Below are positions 55,394 through 64,000 of a stretch of 64,000 nt of DNA, in pieces (position 1 is the stretch's first letter; each line of letters starts with the position of its first letter). The stretch lies in contig NZ_CP043626.1 in NCBI RefSeq assembly GCF_008807415.1, forward strand, positions 5,370,501 to 5,434,500, written 5' to 3'. The stretch comes from Pseudomonas denitrificans (nom. rej.). GTDB taxonomy: Bacteria; Pseudomonadota; Gammaproteobacteria; Pseudomonadales; Pseudomonadaceae. The notes beneath the pieces are model-generated. The model was not told the DNA's origin and searched no databases. It saw only the letters and a program-made list of their open reading frames with translations. The position numbers and the translations under genes are program-made.

Positions 55394-55800
55394 GCAGTTC
55401 CACGACGCGAGTCTAGGGTCGCCTGCCTAGCGGCGACCAGTGGCGGGTGGCCCGGTGTGTCCCGAGCTCGCCCCGCATGTTGTTGTTATTTGTAACCGGT
55501 CAGGATTTTCAGCTGCCGTGGCTACCGGTCAGTACTGGCCAGGCGCCGCCGGAGCGTCTTGAATAGGGGTGCCGCAGCATTCTAAACACACCGCCAGGGT
55601 CATCGGAAAGCCTTCGCAACAGATTCGGCCATGATAAAAAAGAGAACTGTCCGGTCACGAATGTATCGGTTGTCTTCGCTGCACTTTTGGCACAGATTGT
55701 CCCAAACAGATAAGAATCGGTCCCGGCAAACAGGGCAGCATAGGCTCTGGTCCGGACAGCCGAACCATTGGAATCACTATCCGCGAGGATGGGGTCAGCC
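55394..55800. promoter_or_regulatory. Divergent control region of the two polysaccharide operons
   Basis: This 407-bp stretch has no supported gene and is richer in A and T than the flanking genes. It separates the leftward accessory operon from the rmd operon and must hold both promoters. A direct repeat ACCGGTCAG occurs at 55495-55503 and 55524-55532. A possible rmd promoter is listed separately. I saw no clear JUMPstart/ops element. Confidence 0.65.
55687..55714 (+). promoter_or_regulatory. Candidate sigma-70 promoter for rmd
   Basis: TTGGCA and GATAAG are 16 nt apart (a TAAGAAT overlap is also possible). Initiation would be about 80 nt before the rmd start. The -10 is imperfect. Confidence 0.35.
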
Positions 55801-57683
<1,883 letters not shown>

Positions 57684-57686
57684 TCC

Positions 57687-59123
57687 ATGCTCGTTCCCGT
57701 CATCCTTTCCGGCGGTGCCGGGACACGGCTGTGGCCGGTATCGCGCGAAGGGCAGCCCAAGCCGTTCATGGCCATGCCCGACGGCCAGTCGCTGCTGAGC
57801 AAGACCTACCGGCGCGCCGCCAGCCTGCTGGGGACGGACGGCAACATCGTCACGGTGACCAACCGCGACTACTACTTCCAGAGCAAGGATCACTTCCAGT
57901 CCGCCAAGCTGCGTCAGCGCGGCCACTTCATCCTCGAGCCGGAGGGGCGTAATACTGCGCCGGCGATCGCGGTAGCCGCCCTGGCGCTGCGGGCCCTGCA
58001 CGGTGACGACGTGACCATGGTGGTGATGCCGGCGGATCACCTGATCCGTGATGTCGAGACCTTTGCCCGCTGCGTCGAACACGCGGTGGAACTGGCCGAG
58101 GCCGGGCAACTGGTGACCTTCGGCGTGGTGCCCAACGCACCGGAAACCGGCTTCGGCTACATCGAGATGGGCGATGCCCTGGACACCCGAGGCGGCAGCC
58201 GGGTGAAGCGCTTCGTCGAGAAGCCCGACCTGGACACCGCCAAAGGCTTTCTGCAGGCCGGTACCTTCCTGTGGAACTCTGGGATGTTCTGCTTCACCGT
58301 CGGCACCTTCATCAGCGAGCTGGAAAAGCACGCCCCGGAAATGCTCGCCCTGGCCATCGATTGCCAGATGGCCAGTCAGCCGGCGGAATTCGGCAACCTG
58401 GTCCAGCAGGAGCTGCCTTCGGAGCACTTCTGCGCGCTGGAGGACATCTCCATCGACTACGCGCTGATGGAGCGTTCCGATCGCGTCGCCGTGGTGCCAG
58501 CGGCCTTCGACTGGAGCGACATCGGCTCCTGGACCGCGATGAGCGCACTGGTGGACGCCGACGTCGACAACAATCGGGCAACCGGCAACGCCATCTTCGT
58601 CGACAGCCGGAACAACTACGTGCAGAGTGAGGGCCGCCTGATCGCCACCGTCGGTGTCGAGGGCCTGATCGTGGTCGAGACGGCCGACGCGATCCTGGTC
58701 GCCCGGGCCGAGTGCGCGCAGGACGTGCGCAAGGTGGTCAAGCAGCTAAAGGACACCGACAACGAGGCCTATCGCCTGCACCGGACCGTCAGCCGGCCCT
58801 GGGGCACGTACACGGTGCTGGAGGAAGGGCCGCGCTTCAAGATCAAGCGCATCGTGGTCAAGGCCGGTGCCTCGCTGTCGTTGCAGATGCACCACCATCG
58901 CAGTGAACACTGGGTCGTGGTGCAGGGCATGGCCAAGGTCACCAACGGTGAGTCGGTGCGCCTGGTGAACAGCAACGAGTCGACCTACATCCCGGCCGGT
59001 CACCGGCATCGCCTGGAAAATCCCGGCGTGATCGATCTGGTGATGATCGAGGTGCAGAGCGGCGAGTACCTGGGTGAAGACGACATCGTGCGCTTCGAGG
59101 ATATCTACGGCAGGGTCATCTGA
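57687..59123 (+). CDS. wbpW: Mannose-1-phosphate guanylyltransferase / mannose-6-phosphate isomerase
   Basis: Bifunctional type II PMI-GMP of 478 aa that supplies GDP-mannose. The nucleotidyltransferase signature is SGGAGTRLWPVSREGQPK at residue 8; FVEKPD is the sugar-phosphate site. The C-terminal cupin isomerase domain has LSLQMHHHRSEHWVVVQG and HRLENPGVIDLVMIEVQSG. It is third in the CPA operon, 3 nt after gmd, as in P. aeruginosa. An AAGGAG site precedes the ATG. ManC/AlgA are paralogues elsewhere in such genomes. Confidence 0.95.
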   Translation: MLVPVILSGGAGTRLWPVSREGQPKPFMAMPDGQSLLSKTYRRAASLLGTDGNIVTVTNRDYYFQSKDHFQSAKLRQRGHFILEPEGRNTAPAIAVAALALRALHGDDVTMVVMPADHLIRDVETFARCVEHAVELAEAGQLVTFGVVPNAPETGFGYIEMGDALDTRGGSRVKRFVEKPDLDTAKGFLQAGTFLWNSGMFCFTVGTFISELEKHAPEMLALAIDCQMASQPAEFGNLVQQELPSEHFCALEDISIDYALMERSDRVAVVPAAFDWSDIGSWTAMSALVDADVDNNRATGNAIFVDSRNNYVQSEGRLIATVGVEGLIVVETADAILVARAECAQDVRKVVKQLKDTDNEAYRLHRTVSRPWGTYTVLEEGPRFKIKRIVVKAGASLSLQMHHHRSEHWVVVQGMAKVTNGESVRLVNSNESTYIPAGHRHRLENPGVIDLVMIEVQSGEYLGEDDIVRFEDIYGRVI

Positions 59124-59920
59124 TGCTATTGGCAGTCTCGCGTTCGGTCTGGTCCTACCGCGGCTTCATCGCCGGTAGCGTGAAGCGCGAGTTTCAGGCG
59201 CGATACCGCAACTCCATGCTGGGTGCGCTGTGGACGGTGATCAACCCGCTGGCAATGATCCTCGTCTATACCGTAATCTTTTCCCAGGTCATGCGCGCCC
59301 GGCTGCCGGGCGTGGATGACAGCCTGGCCTACAGCGTGTTCCTGTGCGCCGGGCTCATCACCTGGGGCCTGTTCAGCGAAATCATCGGGCGCAGCCTGTC
59401 GATGTTCCTGGATAACGCCAACCTCCTGAAGAAGCTCAGCTTTCCGCGAATCTGCCTGCCGCTGATCGTGATCCTCAACGCCTGTGCGAACTTCGCCATC
59501 ATCCTCGCGCTGTTCCTGGGCTTCCTGCTGATCACCGGGCGGCTTCCGGGCATGGCGCTGATCGCCCTGCCGGCGCTGCTGCTGATCCAGCTGCTGTTCT
59601 GCGTCGGGCTGGGCATGGTGCTGGGCATCCTCAACGTCTTCTTCCGCGATGTCGGGCAGTTCTTCGGCATCGCCCTGCAGTTCTGGTTCTGGCTGACGCC
59701 GATCGTCTATCCCCTGTCCATCCTGCCGGCCGGCATTCGCCAGCTGGTTTCGCTCAACCCCATGACGCCGCTGATGCACGCCTACCAGGAAGTCTTCCTG
59801 TCCGGCGCCTGGCCCGACTGGTCGAGCCTGCTGCCGATCGCGGTGCTGGGGCTGATCCTGTGCGTCTGCGGCCTGGCCCTGTTCCGTGCCCGCTCGGGCG
59901 AGATGGTGGATGAACTCTGA
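59123..59920 (+). CDS. wzm: A-band polysaccharide ABC transporter permease
   Basis: Inner-membrane permease of 265 aa (ABC-2 type) with six membrane helices. It starts VSRSVWSYRGFIAGSVKREF, has SMLGALWTVINPLAMILVYT as the family signature, and FGIALQFWFWLTPIVYPLSI near the end. With Wzt it exports the finished D-rhamnan across the inner membrane. It shares a base with both neighbours' start or stop codons (TGATG overlaps). Confidence 0.96.
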   Translation: MLLAVSRSVWSYRGFIAGSVKREFQARYRNSMLGALWTVINPLAMILVYTVIFSQVMRARLPGVDDSLAYSVFLCAGLITWGLFSEIIGRSLSMFLDNANLLKKLSFPRICLPLIVILNACANFAIILALFLGFLLITGRLPGMALIALPALLLIQLLFCVGLGMVLGILNVFFRDVGQFFGIALQFWFWLTPIVYPLSILPAGIRQLVSLNPMTPLMHAYQEVFLSGAWPDWSSLLPIAVLGLILCVCGLALFRARSGEMVDEL

Positions 59921-61182
59921 TGGGTAGTATCAGCGTCCGTGGCCTGGGCAAGGCCTACAAGAAGTACCCATCGCGCTGGTCGCGGCTGCTGGAGTGGGCC
60001 TCGCCCTCAGCGCGGCCGCGGCACAGCCTGCAGTGGATTCTCCAGGACCTCGACTTCGAGGTGGAGGCGGGCGAGGCGATCGGCCTGGTGGGCGTCAACG
60101 GCGCCGGCAAGAGCACCCTGCTGAAGATGATCGCCGGCACCACGCAGCCCACCACCGGGCGCATCGAAGTGGCTGGCCGGGTTGCGGCGCTGCTGGAGCT
60201 GGGTATGGGCTTCCACCCGGACTTCACCGGCCGCCAGAACGTGATCATGGCCGGGCAACTGCTGGGCCTGAGTGTGGAGGAAATCCTCGAGCTGATGCCG
60301 CAGATCGAGCAGTTCGCCGAGATCGGCGAAGCCATTGACCAGCCGGTGCGCACCTACTCCAGCGGGATGCAGATGCGCCTGGCGTTCAGCGTCGCCACCG
60401 CCCGGCGCCCGGATGTGCTGATCGTCGATGAAGCGCTGTCGGTGGGCGACGCCTATTTCCAGCACAAGAGCTTCGAGCGCATCCGCAGTTTTCGCCGCTC
60501 GGGCACCACGCTGCTGATCGTTTCCCACGACCGCAGCGCGATCCAGTCGATCTGCGACCGCGCCCTGCTGCTGCAGGGCGGCAGGCTCGTCATGCAGGGC
60601 GAGCCGGAAGCGGTGATGGACTACTACAACGCCCTGCTCGCCGAGCGCGAGCGGGTGACCGTGCGCCAGGAAATGCTCGCCGACGGAAAGGTGCGCACCA
60701 TCTCCGGCAGCGGCGAAGCGGGCATCCTCGATGTGCGCCTGGTGGATGACAGGGGGCGCCCGCAGGATGTCGTGGAGGTCGGGCAGCTCGTCCATCTGGA
60801 GGTGGATGTCGAGGTCCGTGCCGCCGTCGAACGGCTGGTGCTCGGCTTCATGATCAAGGACCGCTTCGGCCAGCCCATGTACGGGATCAACACCCATCGC
60901 AAGGAGCAGGCCCTGGAGGCCCTGGAGGCCGGGGAGCGCATCACCTACCGCTTCTCCTTCCAGATTCGCCTGGGCAAGGGCAACTATTCGGTGGCCTTCA
61001 GCCTGTCGCGGCTGGACTCGCACCTGGACCGCAACTACGAGTGGCGCGACTACGGCCTGGTGTTCCAGGTCATGAACCTTCGCCAGGAGGATTTCGTCGG
61101 CTGCGCCTGGCTGGATGCCAGTATCGCTATCGACCGAACCCTGCCTGAACCCCTCACCTCCACTGCCAGAAGCCTGCCCTGA
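59920..61182 (+). CDS. wzt: A-band polysaccharide ABC transporter ATPase with C-terminal carbohydrate-binding domain
   Basis: ATP-binding subunit of 420 aa. Walker A is GVNGAGKSTLLKM; the signature is TYSSGMQMRLAFSVATARRP; Walker B is VLIVDEALSVGD; and the H-loop is LLIVSHDRSAIQSICD. After about residue 245 a C-terminal Wzt domain (about 150 residues, beta sandwich) follows, with LHVEVDVE-like strands and FSFQIRLGKGNYSVAFSLSR. This domain recognises the finished and, in many systems, modified non-reducing end of the chain. A cap made by the accessory operon could be the export signal (inference). Confidence 0.96.
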   Translation: MGSISVRGLGKAYKKYPSRWSRLLEWASPSARPRHSLQWILQDLDFEVEAGEAIGLVGVNGAGKSTLLKMIAGTTQPTTGRIEVAGRVAALLELGMGFHPDFTGRQNVIMAGQLLGLSVEEILELMPQIEQFAEIGEAIDQPVRTYSSGMQMRLAFSVATARRPDVLIVDEALSVGDAYFQHKSFERIRSFRRSGTTLLIVSHDRSAIQSICDRALLLQGGRLVMQGEPEAVMDYYNALLAERERVTVRQEMLADGKVRTISGSGEAGILDVRLVDDRGRPQDVVEVGQLVHLEVDVEVRAAVERLVLGFMIKDRFGQPMYGINTHRKEQALEALEAGERITYRFSFQIRLGKGNYSVAFSLSRLDSHLDRNYEWRDYGLVFQVMNLRQEDFVGCAWLDASIAIDRTLPEPLTSTARSLP

Positions 61183-62555
61183 TGCGCTTGCTCGTCGAAT
61201 GCACCTACGTCTTCGAACATCCCCACGTGAATTCGGGGATCCAGCGCGTCGTGCGCAACGTCATTGGTCATCTGGGCGAGGTCGATGAGGACACACCGTG
61301 CATCCCGGTGGCGTTCATCCGTGGGCAGATGTACCGGGTCCGCCACCTGGCGCCGTTGTCGAGCAAGGAATTGCCCTGGCAAAGCCGGCTGCGCGTGGCG
61401 CTGGAGCAGATGCGCAACGACTACTGGATGTGGCACGCGCGCCTGGAACGGTGCTGGCCGATGAGCCGTTGGCACAACGCACGGCGCGCGCTGTATGTGC
61501 TCTGCAAGGGTGCCAGCCTCGCCATCACCCTGCCGCTGCGCTTCGCCATATTCGCCTCGCGCAACCAGGTGGTGCCCGAGCGCCTGGAGCCCCTGGAGGC
61601 CTTGCCGGGCGACCAGCTGGTGCTGCTTGATTCGTCCTGGCACGCGGACTTCTTTTCGGTGGCCGAGCGCTTGAAGCGCGAAGGTGTCGGGCTGGTTTCG
61701 GTGATCTACGACCTGATCCCCTCCACCCATCCGCAGTTCTGCGATGCCGGGCTGGTGAAGGTCTTCGACCGCTGGTTCGACTGGATCGCCGAGATGGCCG
61801 ACGGCTTCATCTGCATCTCCACCACCATTCGCGACCAGGTGCGCGCGGAGATCGTCAGGCGGCGCGGCGAGGAGGTGGCGCAGAGCCTCTGGTTCGAGCA
61901 TTTCTACCTCGGCTCCGAGCTTGACCTGGTGCGGGATAACTCCGCGCTGGACGGCCGCCTCACGCGCATGTTCGACGATGGCGAGCCGGTCTACCTGATG
62001 GTCAGCACCATCGAGCCGCGCAAGAACCACGCCTACCTGCTCGAAGCTTTCGAGCGGCTCTGGGCGCAGGGCTCGACGGCGCGGCTGTGCATCATCGGGC
62101 GGGTCGGCTGGAAGTGCGAGGACCTGGTCAGCCGCATCCACCGCCACCCGCAATTCAACCAACGCCTGTTCATGTTCAACAAGCTCAATGACCGGGGCCT
62201 GGAGTACGCCTATGCCAATGCCCGGGCACTGGTATTCCCGTCCTTCGTCGAAGGCTTCGGCCTGCCGCTGGTGGAAGCCATGCAGCGCAAGCTGCCGGTC
62301 ATGGCCAGCGATATCCCGGTGTTTCGCGAAGTGGGCGGCGACTTCGTCGCCTACTTCGACCTGCAGCGCCCGGAGACGCTGGCAGAGCTGGTGCAGGAAT
62401 ATGAGGACAGCGACCGCTTCCCTGCGGCGCGCCCGGTTTCCGAGTGGCGCTGGCTGGGCTGGCGAGACGCTTCCCGGCAACTGGTCGGCCGCGTGCTCGG
62501 CGCCCTGAAGCCGTCCGCCCAGCCGCAGCCCCGCCCTGAAGTGGAAGCGGGTTAG
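61182..62555 (+). CDS. wbpX: A-band rhamnosyltransferase WbpX
   Basis: Glycosyltransferase of 457 aa, GT-B fold, GT4 family. The C-terminal half has VYLMVSTIEPRKNHAYLLEA, LCIIGRVGWKCEDL and the nucleotide-sugar motif FPSFVEGFGLPLVEAMQRKL. The start RLLVECTYVFEHPHVNSGIQ is typical of WbpX-like proteins. It is followed 1 nt later by wbpY. It should add D-rhamnose to the growing rhamnan. Confidence 0.94.
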   Translation: MRLLVECTYVFEHPHVNSGIQRVVRNVIGHLGEVDEDTPCIPVAFIRGQMYRVRHLAPLSSKELPWQSRLRVALEQMRNDYWMWHARLERCWPMSRWHNARRALYVLCKGASLAITLPLRFAIFASRNQVVPERLEPLEALPGDQLVLLDSSWHADFFSVAERLKREGVGLVSVIYDLIPSTHPQFCDAGLVKVFDRWFDWIAEMADGFICISTTIRDQVRAEIVRRRGEEVAQSLWFEHFYLGSELDLVRDNSALDGRLTRMFDDGEPVYLMVSTIEPRKNHAYLLEAFERLWAQGSTARLCIIGRVGWKCEDLVSRIHRHPQFNQRLFMFNKLNDRGLEYAYANARALVFPSFVEGFGLPLVEAMQRKLPVMASDIPVFREVGGDFVAYFDLQRPETLAELVQEYEDSDRFPAARPVSEWRWLGWRDASRQLVGRVLGALKPSAQPQPRPEVEAG

Positions 62556-62556
62556 C

Positions 62557-63690
62557 GTGCGCGTTGCCCTGAATGCGCGAATCCTGCAGGCTCCCCGAAC
62601 CGGCATCGGCCAGTACGTCTCGTCCCTGGCAGGGGCGCTGCAGGAGCAGGCGGATCTCAGCCTGGAACTGTTCCTGGGACGCGACTGGGGCGTGGAGCTG
62701 CCGCCGGTGCCGCTGCCCGGCTACTCACGGCGCGCCGCGCTGGCCAAGCGCGTACCGGGCGCCTACCGGATTCGCCGCTGGCTGGAACAGGGCAGCTTCG
62801 ATCGCGGCCTGCGCACAAGGGCCGTCGACCTCTACCACGAGCCCAGCCTGTGGCCGCTGGAGTTCGACGGGCCGATGGTGATGACACTGCATGACCTCAC
62901 CCATGTGCACTATCCGCAGACCCAGCCGGCGGACCGCCTGGCGGAGATCGAACGGCAGGTGGGCAAGGGAGTGGAGCGCGCGAGCTGTGTACTGACCGAC
63001 TCCGAGCATGTCGCCGGTGAAGTGCGCCGCCACTTCGGCTTGCCCGCCGAGCGCGTCGTGGTGGCTCCACTGGGGTATGCGCGGCGCTTTCATCCGCGCC
63101 CGGCGGCGGAACTGCACGCGCCACTGGCGAGCTTCGGGCTGGCGCCGGGAAATTACCTGATCTGCGTCGGCACCCTGGAGCCGCGCAAGAACCTCCAGCT
63201 GGCGCTGCGGGCTCATGCCTTGCTGCCGGCGGCGCTACGGGCGCGCCTGCCATTGGTGATAGTCGGAATGCCAGGCTGGCATAGCGAAGGGCTCGATGAG
63301 ACGCTGGAGGCTGCCGTGAAAGGCGGCTGGGCCAGGGTTCTGGGCTACCAGAGCGACACGGCGCTGGCGCAATTGCTGGCCGGGGCGAAAGCCCTGCTCT
63401 TTCCCTCGCTCTACGAAGGTTTCGGCCTGCCCGTGCTGGAGGCGATGGCCAGTGGCGTGCCGGTACTGCTGACGCGCACCTCCTCGCTGCCGGAAGTGGC
63501 AGGGGACGCCGGCCTCTATGTCGATGCCGATGACCCGCGGGAACTCTGTTGCGCCATACAGGAGCTGCTCGACGACCCGGCCCTCGGGGACCATTGCCGG
63601 GTGCTGGGGTTGCAGCGAGCCCGGGAGTTCAGCTGGCAGCGATGCGCCCGGATAACCAGCGAAGCCTACCGGAAGGCTGTAGGAGGCTGA
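62557..63690 (+). CDS. wbpY: A-band rhamnosyltransferase WbpY
   Basis: GT4 glycosyltransferase of 377 aa starting at a GTG (MRVALNARILQAPRTGIGQY). The C-terminal signature is LLFPSLYEGFGLPVLEAMAS with GTLEPRKNLQLALRAHALL before it. The GTG begins 1 nt after the wbpX stop, so it is coupled. It should act with WbpX and WbpZ in D-rhamnan assembly. Confidence 0.94.
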   Translation: MRVALNARILQAPRTGIGQYVSSLAGALQEQADLSLELFLGRDWGVELPPVPLPGYSRRAALAKRVPGAYRIRRWLEQGSFDRGLRTRAVDLYHEPSLWPLEFDGPMVMTLHDLTHVHYPQTQPADRLAEIERQVGKGVERASCVLTDSEHVAGEVRRHFGLPAERVVVAPLGYARRFHPRPAAELHAPLASFGLAPGNYLICVGTLEPRKNLQLALRAHALLPAALRARLPLVIVGMPGWHSEGLDETLEAAVKGGWARVLGYQSDTALAQLLAGAKALLFPSLYEGFGLPVLEAMASGVPVLLTRTSSLPEVAGDAGLYVDADDPRELCCAIQELLDDPALGDHCRVLGLQRAREFSWQRCARITSEAYRKAVGG

Positions 63691-64000
63691 ATGCGCGTAC
63701 TCCACTTCTTCAAGACCTATCTGCCGGACTCCGTGGGGGCATCGAGCAGGTGATCAACCAGCTCTGCCGTACCGGGCGGCATCACGGAATCGAGCACCAG
63801 GTTCTCACCCTGAGTCCGAACCCCGAACCTGCGGAGCTGATGGTCGACGGGCATCGCGTCTACCGGGCGCGCCTCGATCTGCAACTGGCGTCCACCGGCT
63901 TCTCCTACAGCGTCGTGCCGCAGTTCCGCCGGCTGGCGGCAGAAGCGGACATCATCAACTTCCACTTCCCCTGGCCTTTCATGGATGTGGTGCACCTGCT
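63691..64000 (+). pseudogene. wbpZ: A-band transferase WbpZ, 5' part only, apparent frameshift
   Basis: The 5' end of a GT4 glycosyltransferase that adds the first D-rhamnose (WbpZ by position and sequence). It starts MRVLHFFKTYLPDSVG directly after AGGAGG. Read as given, the frame ends a few codons later (GASSR, stop). Adding one G to the GGGGG run at 63735-63739 gives GGIEQVINQLCRTGRHHGIE, then VLTLSPNPEPAELMVDGHRV and FHFPWPFMDVVHL to the window edge, all WbpZ-like. The rest lies outside the window. Confidence 0.88.

Overview
The window looks like chromosomal DNA from a high-GC Pseudomonas of the P. aeruginosa / P. nitroreducens / P. citronellolis neighbourhood. This rests on the trpBA-trpI pair, a dodecin gene beside trpI, a guanidinobutyrase gene followed by its LysR regulator, and a complete A-band (common polysaccharide antigen, CPA) order rmd-gmd-wbpW-wzm-wzt-wbpX-wbpY-wbpZ. 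I saw no tRNA, rRNA, CRISPR array, prophage or intact insertion sequence. The repeats are short intergenic palindromes of REP type.

Layout. 1-5.3 kb: choline-O-sulfate module (betC, orphan ChoX-type binding protein, SulP permease; divergent LysR gene coupled to a DOPA-dioxygenase-family gene). 5.3-9.6 kb: iron cell-surface signalling set (FecI-type sigma factor, FecR-type regulator, TonB-dependent receptor with signalling domain) behind a good Fur-box candidate. 9.6-13.6 kb: small monooxygenase, AraC regulator, VOC protein, DUF945 protein. 13.7-20.6 kb: trpBA/trpI, dodecin, DUF1161-OsmC-DUF1161, two paralogous lipoproteins, a putative lipoprotein metallopeptidase. 20.8-29.6 kb: acyl-CoA catabolism cluster of pim (pimeloyl-CoA) type around an IclR regulator, with the same 19-bp element in both catabolic promoter regions. 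29.6-33.7 kb: mixed single genes, then an AT-rich patch and a ParE/RHH toxin-antitoxin pair. 33.9-38.4 kb: guanidinobutyrate locus (symporter, gbuA, gbuR) continuing into a PhyH oxygenase and a GFA-family protein. 38.5-41.9 kb: DUF4105 protein, three DUF2388 proteins, a DUF1127 protein. 42.0-55.4 kb: an 11-gene, almost gapless leftward operon of glycosyltransferases, methyltransferases, acyltransferases, GtrA/GtrB-type proteins and two large DUF6311-type membrane proteins. 55.8-64 kb: the divergent CPA operon, which makes GDP-D-rhamnose, assembles the D-rhamnan and exports it by an ABC transporter. The leftward operon probably starts, modifies or decorates this polymer.

Four genes carry an apparent single-base loss in a G/C run: a PimC-like dehydrogenase near 26,820, a DUF6311 protein near 42,340, a CPA-type glycosyltransferase near 54,540 and wbpZ near 63,737. 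All four are restored to family-like sequence by adding one G or C. This points to under-called homopolymers as much as to real pseudogenes. The most interesting biology is the accessory polysaccharide operon, which contains what looks like a complete Gtr-type (GtrA + GtrB + large membrane transferase) glycan-modification module joined to the A-band locus.
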